Source of the DNA: Pomphorhynchus laevis
Taxonomy: Eukaryota; Acanthocephala; Palaeacanthocephala; Echinorhynchida; Pomphorhynchidae
Length of the DNA: 64,000 nt
Reading direction: 5' to 3'
Assembly (NCBI GenBank): GCA_012934845.2
Contig: WNNJ02001595.1
Location: 283,411 to 347,410 of the forward strand
The notes under the pieces: generated by a model
Database searches by the model: none
Seen by the model: only the letters and a program-made list of their open reading frames with translations
What the model was told of the DNA's origin: nothing
Translations under genes and position numbers: made by a program
Part shown: in pieces, positions 50,022 to 63,710 of the stretch
Position numbering within the stretch: the first letter of the stretch is position 1
How the letters are laid out: each line of letters opens with the position of its first letter

Positions 50022-53000
50022 AAAAATACTGACATTTGAAGACTAAACATATATTACTACTCTGTTTATGATAAAAAGTTGTTTACGCTTTTTCAATTTG
50101 AAATCTATTAAAATAGAACTTTATACCAAGAGCTTCACTAATTAGCATATATTCTTAGCAAAAATGAATGCTTGGAGCTTTTTCACATGTCGTAATTACT
50201 TAAAAAATATTATTTGTATAAATTGAAGTTCAGATTGGTTTTCGTACGGTTTTGTATTTTTATATCGTTAGAATACAGTTACCTAATTCATGATAAATAC
50301 TTTTGAACAGTTAAAAACGATAATTATAATGGTCCAGCAATTGGACAATTTCACAAAATAAAGGCAAATTTATACAGCGGTTTGTAGTTCATGTAAATTA
50401 CATGTGTTGTAAATTACATGTCGTAATTACTTAAAAATTTTTATTTGTATAAATTGACGTTCAAATAGGTTTTCCGTACGGTTTTGTATTATTATATCGT
50501 TAGAATACAGTTACCTGCATTAATTAAAACACGGTAATTTATATCAACAGCACTGTTGCTGCTAGCATAGTTGAGGTAATGTGGAATCTCGATACCGATA
50601 TCCTGAGTTCAAATCTGATCAACACTAGTGAACGAAGCAGATAATAAAGGTCGAAACATTAAATGTAGATCGGATACTGCAATTAATAATGATGACATAT
50701 TCGATGTAGACAAAAAATAAAATGTTTCCCAAATATTTGAAGTCATTTCAAATATCATAAATGCCTTTAATTTTTCTGTAATAAATTCTGTTAACACGTT
50801 TTGGTCCATGCACTGACTAGTGATTTTCTTTTCAACATTCTTATTTAAAGTCTAGGGCATATTGTTGTTTTTCTTGCGAGAAATTTCTAAAATTGAAATA
50901 TAATCTCAAGAGGTAAAATGTATATAAAACAACGTGTTATCAACTTGATGAGATATTAAGTTTTAAGGCTTTGAAACTGATTGACCTTTTTAAAGACTTT
51001 TTGAGTTTGTTCATATCCTGATTTTTCGAATTTGATAGAGTAAATGTCGATAATAATGTTTTAAATTCTTGATGTTTTCCGATAGTAAACCAGTAACTTT
51101 TTTAAAAATTTGCATGTACTCATGCAGATTGTCGTTAATGTCGGAGACTATCTTGTTCAATTTCAAAGTCATACTATCAAACATATTATGCACGCATTCT
51201 AATTTAAAAATATTTTGTCTGATTCGATAATATTTTGTAAAGCAGGTTCATGTAAAAATCCTTCTTCATACTGACGATTGTTTTGCTTTTGTCGGAATTT
51301 CGAATAATTATGTTATCGTTTTATAGCATTTTTAGTGGTTTTATAGCTTCGTTGTTATAACATCCTTGTTGTAGTCTCTTATATATGTTAATCAAAATAT
51401 TTTTAGTTAACTTTGAAAAAGCACATCATTTGATATTGACATTTCGTTGTTTTTGAATAATTCTTAAGCTTTTAATTTTGTACATTTAAAGTAAAAGTAA
51501 AAAATCATTTTACCATTTGAAAAAAAGGAAAAAATAATTTTATATCAAAATACATAATTTCAGTATTTCTGACAATGTTTATATTTCATGTAATAAAGTA
51601 CATATGTCAATAATAAGATCAGATAACTGATTCTACGTATTTTAAACTTTAGATAAATAAAAATAAAGGTAAGTAATAAGTAGTGTTTTATAAAATATAT
51701 CTATTTCAACTTGAAATTAAAAATTAAAATTTAGAAAAAAGGTCAATTTTTAAGATTTGAATAATGAATAGAAGCGAGGTATAGACATAAGTATAAGAGG
51801 TCATCATAAATAACTGTTGTATATCAGATTTTGTCTTATATTCATCGACGCTGCATTAAGTCGGGACTAAATAAGCGACAATGACGTATTTCCTCTGATG
51901 AAATGTGATTATATAAAGTACCTAATTCGAATGCAAACATATTTTTTATTATCCACAAAAGTTTGTTTTAACTTTGAAAATTATTTAGTTTAAAATTCAT
52001 TTTACGTTTTTTAACAATAAAAGGGCAACCTTAACTACAATTATAAAGTAATATCTTTAAATACCTGAAGCATTGACATTACCTCATTCCTGATAAATAC
52101 TTTTAAACAGTTAAAAACGATAATTATAATAGTCCAGCAATTGGACAATTTCACAAAATAAAGGCAAATTTATACAGAGGTTGATAACTATATTAATGAG
52201 ATGGACAATCTTCTACCTACGGCGCTTAGCAAAAAGCAGGCAGTATTGTCCTCACTACGCCTGTTTTTTTAAAACAGTACTTAAAATATTTGTTTTTTTT
52301 TATAACTTTTAAAATTGCGTTTTGAGGGGATGTATTCATTGGTTTGCACTTTATCGGAGAGAACAAAAAAGTAGTATTATTTTGGAATTTTCGTAAATGC
52401 GAATGCATAATCAGAAAATATCGGCCCTTTTAAATAAAACTTTGTTTATAGAAGAGGTCAATTGCATTTGCATAAATTTAGAAATAATTTAATTTTTCTT
52501 TTTTTCGAAGAAACAAGCAGGAGATAAATATATATATTGAAGTCTCGTTTAAACTCAACATTTAAAAATGCTTACTTTTTTAATATTGGCACGTAAAACG
52601 ATTATTGCAATAATCATTAATGTAACTTTTTCTACAAATTTTTAAAAATGTATATCAATGTATACCAACAAATGTTCAAAAGCAAGCTGTTGGTGTTATA
52701 TAATATAACAAGCTTTTGATGAATCTTAAAAACTTTGTACTAATATTACTGTTTTTACTCAGTAAAAACCGTTTTTGAGTTAACATTTTCATAATAAAAA
52801 CAGTTGGTTTTTAGTCAGTTCTAATTGTAGCTTTTAGTTACAGTTAATATGTTTTTACTTATATATCTGTATTTATTTCAAGTTGTCCTCTGAGCCAATA
52901 CGGCAAATCATCATCGGACATGAGCGAATTTGACACTTACTGTAATTTGCTAGAACAGTTATAAATTTTCTTATCAGTACAACAGCAATTTATTTGAAAA

Positions 53001-53745
53001 AGTAGAAAACATCCCAAAAATACATAATGAATTGTGTTCAGAGTGTCATATCCAGTTTTTCAGGAATTTTGATTCGCGCTTTCTTCTGTGGTTTTCATCT
53101 CTTTATCTTCTTTTCATTCTCTTCAAATTTCAGTCTAGGATTCTTTCATGCAAGCGTTCCAATACATAGTGTACACAGACAAATAAAGTAATATTAATAA
53201 TTTGTATAAACAAAGATAAATAGCAAAAATGAATTAACCGACGTAGTTTAAAAAATAAATAATAAAAGTTTCTCTAAATTATTGAAGATAAAAAGAAAAA
53301 AAAATTTTGTTTATCATCAACTACTTATAATATTTTATAATAAAATGTGATATTTTTTTAACATGTTTTGGTTCAAGCTACTACTGGTGATTTTGTTTGT
53401 TCTTAACATTTTCATTACACAGTCTAGATATGGGCGACGTTGTTCTGGTGGCCTATTCCTTGAGTAGAAGTATAAACCCGAGAGAATAAATGTATTTAAA
53501 ACAATGCATGATCTTCTTAATGAGATATTAAGTTTTAATGCTCAGTGAAATACTGACAAACCTTTTTTAATGATTTTTTTGAGTTTATTCATATCTGGCT
53601 TATTAGACAGTGATGGAGTAAAAGTGGAACCTAAAATCTTTACTATCCTGCAATGTTTTCCGTGAGTTGTTACATCAAATCTATCAAATTCACGTTTGTG
53701 TTTGAATTTTCCTGTAATGTATTTAAATTTAGTCCTATTAAAATT

Positions 53746-54492
53746 TTAACCTAAACGTGACAGTTGATGTTTTATTTTGTCAATGATGCTCTTGCATTTC
53801 TCCATACATTTTTCTTTTGAAGCCATCTTTTTGGTTTTTAGAAAGACCAAAGAAATGTCGTCAGCGTAGATGACTCCATGCACAAATTTATCACATATCT
53901 TGCTTAAGATGTGTCTTGTAGTAATTACATAAAGTATCGGACTTAATGGAGATCTTTGCGGCACACCTTGCGTTAGATAATATTTTGTATCTTTATATCC
54001 GTCAATATAGAAATATCTGGCTTTGAGACAAGCCCATATTCTCTTAATTATGTTACTTGGAACTTTATCCCTTATCAATGTTTTTAAAATTTCTTCTTGA
54101 GATATGTTATCAAAAGCTGCTGAAATATCTAGAGAGTAAAGTATCCAAGGACAGTTATATTTATTAATAAACATTTGTAAGTCTCGTACTGCACCAATTG
54201 TGCTTTTTCTTTTTCTAAACCCAAAGATGTTATTGTTTATCAGGTTGTTGCTTTCGTAAAATTCAGAGACTTTTATTGCTAAAGCTCTTTCAACTGCCGT
54301 TAGTAGGGGTTTGGAAATGGTGATTGGACGAATATCTTTAATATTATTGATAAATTTATTTTTCGGTAAAATTATCATTTTGCCACATCCAATGCTTAGG
54401 TACTCTGACAGTGGGCAATTTACTAGATGTTTGGCTATTCTGATTTTATTCTTTAAGCTTAGAATTTTTATTGCAGCAGGAGGGCATGACAT
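53746..54492 (-). pseudogene. LINE ORF2, reverse transcriptase domain
   Basis: The 248-codon frame shows DIRPITISKPLLTAVERALA (RT block 2), LDISAAFDNI (about 121-130, first catalytic Asp), TQGVPQRSPLSPILYVI (174-190) and IYADDISLVF (208-217, catalytic YADD). The family norm at QG-PQGS is Gly where this copy has Arg. The domain is complete through the palm but separated from the endonuclease frame by about 300 bp that is readable only in other frames (KPFSKNWWN, RTWKTAASRW). It stops before the thumb/C-terminal part, which continues in a different frame down to about 53390. Confidence 0.88.
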
Positions 54493-54787
54493 TCCATTGC
54501 TTGAGACTTTCGAATTACGAGGAAATGCTTCTAATATGTCATCGTAAGAGAGATCGATGTCTACTGATGTGTTGATAGTCTAAAATCAGGCATTTGTTTA
54601 GTATCTTTTCGTCATTTAAGGTGTCAGCGTTATATGTTAATTTGGTTCTAATAGCTTCTTGGACTTGGTCAAAAGATGTTGATGAGATCCAACGGGATGC
54701 TGCCGTTTTCCAAGTTCTGAATTTTCTACGATGTACTGTATTCCACCAGTTCTTTGAAAACGGTTTGTAGCATTTAATCTTCTTTAT

Positions 54788-56020
54788 TTAATTGGTTAGG
54801 ATTAACTTAGATTGCAGTATGTCTATGTACGCTTGAATCTTACACGCCTCCTCAAGATTTCCACATAGATCTAATAAATTTTGTTTCATTTTTAATTTTT
54901 TGATTTTGATGTTTGAGTAATTGCGATTTGTCGATCTTTGTTTGTATAAAAAAGTGTTAGATGCATTCAATACACACTTATTTATGCCTTCAAGAATATT
55001 ATTCTTTAAGAGACTTGAACTGTCGTTAGAATTATTATGCTGGATTATATTGTTTTTTCTAAGGTACAGAAGAAATCCCTCATTTATGATGGTATAAAAA
55101 TTATTATTGAGTTCAGATAACATTTCAGAATCAGGATAAAGAGCAAATGGGTCAAGATTCGCATTAAAACTATTGTTTATTACAGAGGAGACTTGTGTGA
55201 ATTTAATGCTTGGATCATCACTATCCAGATTGGAACTTAAAAGATTCTTAAACTCACAATCATACACCCGATCTAACGAGGTGGACAAGTACAATGAGAC
55301 TGCATGATTAAAACTATTAATGCCGATAGAATTAGGGGCGAATACAGTTTTTAAAAAAGTCTTGGTTGATTTCGATTCAAATACTACCATGCGGTGTCCA
55401 ATTATAGCGTTCTCTGGTTGAATGTTGTACCGCCATTCAACTTCAATAGTACTGGTTTTGTTTAAAATTGCAAAGTCGATAGTTGAAAACCACTTCTTTA
55501 AACGATTAAAAAAAGTATATTCCTTTGGAAGTTCGACGGTAAACTTATCGTTAATGCATCTTATGATATTGACTCCACAATTATCGTTGTAATCGCCTAT
55601 AATAAAGTCCAAATTATTATCCATTAACCACTGAAAATTGCTTCTAATCTCATCTGCAAATTTTCTGGGCCACAAACCTTTTCTTGACTTTGCCTTACTC
55701 TTAATATAAACATTTGCAAATTTAATTGCGGAGCCGTTTAGCAGAATTTTTATTATTTGAAAAGAAAAGAAATTGTTGTAGCCTGACATTAGTAAAGAGA
55801 GGTCTAGATATTTCTTAATATAGGTATCCAGGTTAAATGGAATATCGTTCTTAATATTTAGGTGGAATAATTTATACTCAAAGAATACGTCAGAAAGAAC
55901 ACTTTGTGTTCGTGCCTCTTGTAAAGCGATTAAGTCGAAGCATCCCTCTCTTAAAAGATGAGTTGCATTTGACGTTGACCCACAATTCCATGAAACGATA
56001 ACTAGATTATTATTGTTCAT
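54788..56020 (-). pseudogene. LINE ORF2, apurinic-type endonuclease domain
   Basis: ATG 56020 starts a 410-codon frame. The endonuclease motifs appear in order: IVSWNCGS (Asn12), LIALQEAR (Glu35), FIIGDYND (Asp143, Asn145), EYTFFNR (Thr169), STIDFAIL (Asp182) and IIGHRMVVF, where the catalytic His209 is kept but the usual Ser-Asp before it is Ile-Gly. The ~200 residues after this are the usual linker to the RT and are unremarkable. The start lies four bases before the stop of the preceding minus-strand frame (56017-56274), an ATGA-type overlap typical of ORF1/ORF2 junctions in such LINEs. Confidence 0.88.
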
Positions 56021-57640
56021 TGTGTAGAGGATACTGCGCTTTTAAATTCTAGTCCATATTGTTTTAGGATATATATTACTCGGGTGCTAAAGATCGATTG
56101 ATTGTTTGACAGATTTTCTACTACTTGAACAACTTTATCCATACCATATCCTAAATTTATCATCTTATCATTTATATTATCTAACTCATCGTTTATTGAA
56201 CGGAGCTCTTTTTGACAATAATTTCTATTTTCATCAATTTCTTTAGATAGTTTCCACACAACACTGGACTGCAACCTTTTAAACTTTCCAACTGATTAGC
56301 GGAACCAGCTACAATATAAGATTTTGATGAATATCCGAATAGCCTGCATATCCTAACAATGGTCACACCATAGTTCTTTAAAAGACACATCAGATCCCTG
56401 TCTTCTACAAAAATTGGAACATCATGAACCATGGCAGCAATTCTAACTGAAATATCATTAACTGTGATTTTGTCCAGATTTTGAAACTCATTCCTAAATT
56501 TTTCCTTTGTTTCTTCGAAGAAAAAACTAACTCTTCCTGAAAGCTCATAAACATTAAATTGTTGAATATTTTACACGTCGTATGATACATTTTAATGAAT
56601 AAATGCCTTGTAGAAGCATACACCAACTTAAATACTACTTGAACAACTTTATCCATACCATATCCTAAATTTATAATCTTATCATTTATATTATCTAGCT
56701 CATCGTTTATTGAACGGAGCTCTTTTTGACAACAATTTCTATTTTCATCAATTTCTTTAGATAGTTTATCTAAGCGACTATTGATTAAGTTCATATTTAT
56801 ACTAGCATCACTATGCTTAGTAGGTGTTGTGCACGGTTGCTGGTTGTTATTACTGTCTGGAATTAGAATTATAGGTTTTTTTGACGCAATTGATGCAAAT
56901 GATATGTTATCATGAACTTCTCTGTTATGCTGTAAATTGTAGGGCAAAATGTAATTTTGAAAATGCTGACACGATTTGTTATATGCTTTGTGACCTTCAC
57001 CACAGTTCGCGCATTTATGGGTGTGTCTGTTGGTACATATGTTGGAATTGTGTGATCCGCCACAGTGAACACATTTCACTTCTTTTTTGCACAAACGTGA
57101 ATAATGACCCCATTCTTGAGATCTAAAGCATTGGGGAAACCGTAAAGTTTTATATGCATTATCACCCATTTCAACAATCTTGATTTCGTGACCTAACAAA
57201 TGAGCATGATTGTTTTTCGTTAAAAATACCTTTTCATTATCTACTTATGCGAGAACAGTTATAAAGTGTATATTTGCGGTAGCTATCTTTTTTAGAAATT
57301 TTAAACCTATTTCGGAGCAAAACGATACGATCTCAGTATCCTCGACCAAAACTGGAATAAATTTCAAAACAACGTTACTCTTAGGTAAAATGTCAATAAC
57401 AGAAAAATCGGCGGAGTCAGCAAAAAACGATATAAATTGATTTTTGATGTCTACATCGAAAAAAGATACAATGGCATATGATCCGTTAAATCTAATTCGT
57501 TTAAACAGTTTTATAGAGCAATTATGTTGAATAAAGCGTCTTACCATGTTTATGTTAAAAAGTCTCTAGACATCATGCATTGCCAATTAACTTTAACAAA
57601 ATGTTTATCAAGCCTAGTCGGAGCTAGCATTGGCGCCTCC
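56017..57640 (-). pseudogene. LINE ORF1, zinc-knuckle protein, chimeric and broken
   Basis: The ORF1 start is probably the ATG at about 57640 (MEAPMLAPTRLDKHFVKVNW), with the N-terminal RRM-like part continuing at 57547-57245 in a second frame. At 57199-56405 lies the zinc-knuckle part: CFRSQEWGHYSRLC (second Cys replaced by Ser), CVHCGGSHNSNIC and CANCGEGHKAYNKSCQHF. Next comes a coiled segment with LSKEIDENRNCCQKELRSIN. That segment is present twice (about 56777-56640 and 56244-56110). The ~400 bp between holds a piece resembling an ORF1 N-terminal region (PIFVEDRDLMCLLKNYG, compare PVLVEDTEIVSFCSEIG at the real N-terminus). The copy is therefore a chimera of two related ORF1 sequences. Confidence 0.8.
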
Positions 57641-58077
57641 ATATTAATTAAAAACTATTAACAAGATAAAGGAACAATCAGAAAACTAACAACAAAACAA
57701 AAATCAAGAATAAATTATAAAAGTAAAAGTTGAAAACGACGTTAACACAAAGCACTTACCAATATTGACGCGATAAAATCGTTACTCAGGTGCAAATGAA
57801 GAGTAAAAAGGGTGAATAATCAGTAAAACTTACAAAAACAGCAGCAGTCGTGACCAAAAAATTTTTTTCCATAAGTGAGTTGTTAAAAACTAATTTAACT
57901 TCCTTAATAATGTATTTGCAGCGTAATATTTTTTATTTTATTTTGCCCAGAAGTACTTAATAATTAACAAAAGTCCTTAATTTTAAGATCTAACTATTAA
58001 ACTATCATTGTTTGGATGACTACGGTAAAATACGTTTTTAATGTCTTTAATAAATTTTAATTCTGAATCAAATTTAA

Positions 58078-60896
58078 AAAAAATACTGACATTTGAAGCC
58101 TAAACATATATTACTACTCTGTTTATGATAAAAAGTTGTTAACGCTGTTTCGATTTGAAATCTTATAAATTAGAACTTTACACCAAGAGCTTCACTAATT
58201 AGCATATATTCTTAGCAAAAATGAATGCTTGGAGCTTTTTCACATGTCGTAATTACTTAGAAATTTTTATTTCGTATAAATTGACGTTCAAATAGGTTTT
58301 CCGTACGGTTTTGTATTATTATATCGTTAGAATACAGTTACCTGCATTAATTAAAACACGGTAATTTATATCAACAGCACTGTTGCTGCTAGCATAGTTG
58401 AGGTAATGTGGAATCTCGATATTGATATCTTGAATTCAAATCAGATCAACACTAGTGAACGAAGCAGATAATAAAGGTCGAAACATTAAATGTAGATCGG
58501 ATACTGCAGTGACGTTTTTGTCCATGCTGTGACTAGTGATTTTGCTTTTCAACATTCTTATTTACAAGTCTAGAGCATATTGTTGTTCTGTCAAGAAATT
58601 TCAAAAATTGAAATATAATCTCAAGAGGTAAAATGTATCTAAAACAACGCGTTATCAACTTGATGAGATATTAAGTTTTAAGGCTTTGAAACTGATTGAC
58701 CTTTTTAAAGATTTTTTGAGTATGTTCATATCTCGATTTTTCGAAAATGATAGAGTAAATGTCGATAATAATTTTTTTCAATTCTGGATGTTTTCGATAG
58801 TAAACCAGTAACGTTTTTAAAAATTCGCATGTACTCATGAAGATTGTTGTTAATGTCGGAGACTATCTTGTTCAATTTCAAAGTCATACTATCAAACATA
58901 TTATACACGCTTTCTAATTAAAAAATATTCTGTCTGAATCGATAATATTTTGTAAAGCAGGTTTATGTAATAATCCTTCTTCATACTGACGATTGTTTTG
59001 CTTTTGTCGGAATTTCGAATAATTATGTTATCGTTTTATAGCATTTTTAGTGGTTTCATAGCTTCATTGTAATAACATCCATGTTGTAGTCTCTTATATA
59101 TTTTAATCAAAATATTTTTAGTTAACTTTGTAAAAACACATCATTTGATATTGGCATTTCTTTGTTTTTAGATAATTCCTACGCTTTTAATTTTGTACAT
59201 TTAAAGAAAAGTAAAAAATCATTGAACCTTTTGAAAAAAAGGAAAAATTAATTTTATATCAAAATACTTAGTTTCAGTATTTCTGACAATGTTTATATTT
59301 CATGTAATAAAGTACATATTTCAATAATAAGATCAGATAACTGATTCTACGTATTTTATACGTTAGATAAATAAAAATAAAGATAAATAATAAATAGTGT
59401 TTTATAAAATATATCTATTTCAACTTGAAATTAAAAATTAAAATTTAGAAAAAAGGTCAATTTTTAAGATTTGAATAATAAATAGATGGCGATGTATAGA
59501 CATAAGTATAAGAGGTCATCATAAATAACTGTTGTATATCAGATTTTGTCTTATATTCATCGACGCTGCATTAAGTCGGGACTAAATAAGCGACAATGAC
59601 GTATTTCCTCTGATGAAATGTGATTATATAAAGTACCTAATTCGAATGCAAACATATTTTTTATTATCCACAAAAGTTTGTTTTAACTTTGAAAATTATT
59701 TAGTTTAAAATTCATTTTACGTTTTTTAACAATAAAAGGGCAACCTTAACTACAATTATAAAGTAATATCTTTAAATACCTGAAGCATTGACATTACCTA
59801 ATTCCTGATAAATACTTTTGAACAGTTAAAAACGATAATTATAATAGTCCAGCAATTGGACAATTTCACAAAATAAAGGCAAATTTATACAGAGGTTGAT
59901 AACTATATTAATGAGATGGACAATCTTCTACCTACGGCGCTTAGCAAAAAGCAGGCAGTATTGTCCTCACTACGCCTGTTTTTTTAAAACAGTACTTAAA
60001 ATATTTGTTTTTTTTTATAACTTTTAAAATTGCGTTTTGAGGGGATGTATTCATTGGTTTGCACTTTATCGGAGAGAACAAAAAAGTAGTATTATTTTGG
60101 AATTTTTGTAAATGCGAATGCATAATCAGAAAATATCGGCCCTTTTAAATAAAACTTTGTTTATAGAAGAGGTCAATTGCATTTGCATAAATTTAGAAAT
60201 AATTTAATTTTTCTTTTTTTCGAAGAAACAAGCAGGAGATAAATATATATATTGAAGTCTCGTTTAAACTCAACATTTAAAAATTCTTACTTTTTTAATA
60301 TTGGCACGTAAAACGATTATTGCAATAATCATTAATGTAACTTTTTCTACAAATTTTTAAAAATGTATATCAATGTATACCAACAAATGTTCAAAAGCAA
60401 GCTGTTGGTGTTATATAATATAACAAGCTTTTGATGAATCTTAAAAACTTTGTACTAATATTACTGTTTTTACTCAGTAAAAACCGTTTTTGAGTTAACA
60501 TTTTCATAATAAAAACAGTTGGTTTTTAGTCAGTTCTAATTGTAGCTTTTAGTTACAGTTAATATGTTTTTACTTATATATCTGTATTTATTTCAAGTTG
60601 TCCTCTGAGCCAATACGGCAAATCATCATCGGACATGAGCGAATTTGACACTTACTGTAATTTGCTAGAACAGTTATAAATTTTCTTATCAGTGAGTTGT
60701 TCAAAACTACTTTAACTTCCTTAATAAAGTATTTGCAGCGTAATATTTTTTATTTTATTTTGCCCAGAAGTACTTAATAATTAACAAAAGTCCTTAATTT
60801 TAAGATCTAACTATTAAACTATCATTGTTTGGATGACTACGGTAAAATACGTTTTTAATGTCTTTTATACAGTTTAATTTAAAATCAAATTTTTTT
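58078..60896. repeat. Tandem array unit 4 (2.82 kb)
   Basis: tRNA-like part at 58380, LINE 3' tail on the minus strand at about 58510-59280, interspersed repeat at 59326-59720, hairpin core at 59912, then the closing segments. Relative to units 2 and 3 it lacks about 110 bp after GATCGGATACTGCA, a deletion shared with unit 5. Confidence 0.92.
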
Positions 60897-63710
60897 AAAA
60901 ATACTGACATTTGAAGACTAAACATATATTACGACACTGTTTATGATAAAAAGTTGTTAACGCTTTTTCGATTTGAAATCTAATAAATTAGAACTTTACA
61001 CCAAGAGCTTCACTAATTAGCATATATTCTTATCAAAAATGAGTGCTTGGAGCTTTTTCACATGTCGTAATTACTTAAAAAATTTTATTTGTATAAATTG
61101 ACGTTCAAATAGGTTTTCCGTACGGTTTTGTATTATTATATCGTTAGAATACAGTTACCTGCATTAATTAAAACACGGTAATTTATTTCAACAGCACTGT
61201 TGCTGCTAGCATAGTTGAGGTAATGTGGAATCTCGATACCGATATCCTGAGTTTAAATCTGATCAACACTAGTAAACGAAGCAGATAATAAAGGTCGAAA
61301 CATTAAATGTAGATCGGATACTGCAGTGACGTTTTTGTCCATGCTGTGACTAGTGATTTTGCTTTTCAACATTCTTATTTACAAGTCTAGAGCATATTGT
61401 TGTTCTAGCGAGAAATTTCAAAAATTGAAATATAATCTCAAGAGGTAAAATGTATCTAAAACAATGCGTTATCAACATGATGAGATATTAAGTTTAAAGA
61501 CTTTGAAACTGATTGACCTTTTTAAAGATTTTTTGAGTATGTTCATATCTCGATTTTTCGAAAATGATAGATTAAATGTCGATAATAATTTTTTTAATTC
61601 TGGATTTTTTCCGATAGTAAACCAGTAACGTTTTTAAAAATTCGCATGTACTCATGAAGATTGTTGTTAATGTCGGAGACTATCTTGTTCAATTTCAAAG
61701 TCATACTATCAAACATATTATACACGCTTTCTAATTAAAAAATATTCTGTCTGAATCGATAATATTTTGTAAAGCAGGTTTATGTAATAATCCTTCTTCA
61801 TACTGACGATTGTTTTGCTTTTGTCGAAATTTCGAATAATTATGTTATCGTTTTATAGCATTTTTAGTGGTTTCATAGCTTCATTGTAATAACATCCATG
61901 TTGTAGTCTCTTATATATTTTAATCAAAATATTTTTAGTTAACTTTGTAAAAACACATCATTTGATATTGGCATTTCTTTGTTTTTAGATAATTCCTACG
62001 CTTTTAATTTTGTACATTTAAAGAAAAGTAAAAAATCATTGAACCTTTTGAAAAAAAGGAAAAATTAATTTTATATCAAAATACTTAGTTTCAGTATTTC
62101 TGACAATGTTTATATTTCATGTAATAAAGTACATATTTCAATAATAAGATCAGATAACTGATTCTACGTATTTTATACGTTAGATAAATAAAAATAAAGA
62201 TAAATAATAAATAGTGTTTTATAAAATATATTTTTATCAACTTAAAATTTAAAATTAAAATTTAGAAAAAAAGGTCAATTTTTAAGATTTGAATAATGAA
62301 TAGAAGCACGGTATAGACATAAGTATAAGAGGTCATCATGAAAAGCAGTTGTATATCAGATTTTGTCTTATATTCATCGACGCTGCATTAAGTCGGGACT
62401 AAATAAGCGACAATGACGTATTTCCTCTGATGAAATGTGATTATATAAAGTACCTAATTCGAATGCAAACATATTTTTTATTATCCACAAAAGTTTGTTT
62501 TAACTTTGAAAATTATTTAGTTTAAAATTCATTTTACGTTTTTTAACAATAAAAGGGCAACCTTAACTACAATTATAAAGTAATATCTTTAAATACCTGA
62601 AGCATTGACATTACCTCATTCCTGATAAATACTTTTGAACAGTTAAAAACGATAATTATAATAGTCCAGCAATTGGACAATTTCACAAAATAAAGGCAAA
62701 TTTATACAGAGGTTGATAACTATATTAATGAGATGGACAATCTTCTACCTACGGCGCTTAGCAAAAAGCAGGCAGTATTGTCCTCACTACGCCTGTTTTT
62801 TTTAAAACAGTACTTTAAATATTTGTTTTTTTATAACTTTTAAAATTGCGTTTTGAGGGGATGTATTCATTGGTTTGCACTTTATCGGAGAGAACAAAAA
62901 AGTAGTATTATTTTGGAATTTTTGTAAATGCGAATGCATAATCAGAAAATATCGGCCCTTTTAAATAAAACTTTGTTTATAGAAGAGGTCAATTGCATTT
63001 GCATAAATTTAGAAATAATTTAATTTTTCTTTTTTTCGAACAAGCAGGAGATAAATATATATATTGAAGTCTCGTTTAAACTCAACATTTAAAAATGCTT
63101 ACTTTTTTAATATTGGCACGTAAAACGATTATTGCAATAATCATTAATGTAACTTTTTCTACAAATTTTTAAAAATGTATATCAATGTATACCAACAAAT
63201 GTTCAAAAGCAAGCTGTTGGTGTTATATAATATAACAAGCTTTTGATGAATCTTAAAAACTTTGTACTAATATTACTGTTTTTACTCAGTAAAAACCGTT
63301 TTTGAGTTAACATTTTCATAATAAAAACAGTTGGTTTTTAGTCAGTTCTAATTGTAGCTTTTAGTTACAGTTAATATGTTTTTACTTATATATCTGTATT
63401 TATTTCAAGTTGTCCTCTGAGCCAATACGGCAAATCATCATCGGACATGAGCGAATTTGACACTTACTGTAATTTGCTAGAACAGTTTTAAATTTTCTTA
63501 TCAGTGAGTTGTTCAAAACTACTTTAACTTCCTTAATAAAGTATTTGCAGCGTAATATTTTTTATTTTATTTTGCCCAGAAGTACTTAATAATTAACAAA
63601 AGTCCTTAATTTTAAGATCTAACTATTAAACTATCATTGTTTGGATGACTACGGTAAAATACGTTTTTAATGTCTTTTATACAGTTTAATTTAAAATCAA
63701 ATTTTTTTAA
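60897..63710. repeat. Tandem array unit 5 (2.81 kb)
   Basis: Almost identical to unit 4 throughout, including the shared ~110-bp deletion, so one probably arose from the other recently. tRNA-like part at 61197, LINE tail at about 61325-62100, interspersed repeat at 62146-62535, hairpin core at 62731. Confidence 0.92.

Larger units (their letters stand above)
52980..57873 (-). mobile_element. Nearly full-length zinc-knuckle LINE (Jockey/I/R1-type), inactive
   Basis: It is about 4.9 kb and inserted in array unit 3 after ATTTTCTTATCAGT. The array resumes at GAGTTGTTAAAAACTAATTT. Read on the minus strand it has a 5' UTR (57873-57640), an ORF1 with zinc knuckles, ORF2 with endonuclease and reverse transcriptase, and a ~550-bp 3' region. 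The flanking TTTTCTTATCAGT and TTTTTTCCATAAGT may be a diverged target-site duplication, which is uncertain. ORF2 continues past the RT frame stop in another frame (a STFTPSLS...KKSLKKV region), and that part matches the LINE tail in the other array units. At least two frame changes in ORF2 and a rearranged ORF1 make the copy inactive. No RNase H domain is seen. Confidence 0.88.
50022..58077. repeat. Tandem array unit 3, interrupted by a LINE
   Basis: Array sequence occupies 50022-52979 and 57874-58077. A LINE fills the gap, leaving a unit of about 3.16 kb. An extra partial duplication at 50285-50400 repeats GATAATTATAAT-GTCCAGCAATTGG. The tRNA-like part is at 50553, the LINE tail at 50790-51560, the interspersed repeat at 51614-51995 and the hairpin core at 52198. 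The left part (to 52979) is almost identical to unit 4, while the part right of the LINE is less so. Confidence 0.9.

Noticed and set aside
51011-51193. A 60-codon minus-strand frame in the array (also 58726-58908)
   Set aside because: It is part of the decayed LINE 3' tail, and the surrounding frame is broken.
54311-54547. Plus-strand frames across the LINE (also 56881-57126 and 57210-57440)
   Set aside because: They are opposite-strand shadows of the LINE ORF1 and ORF2 domains.
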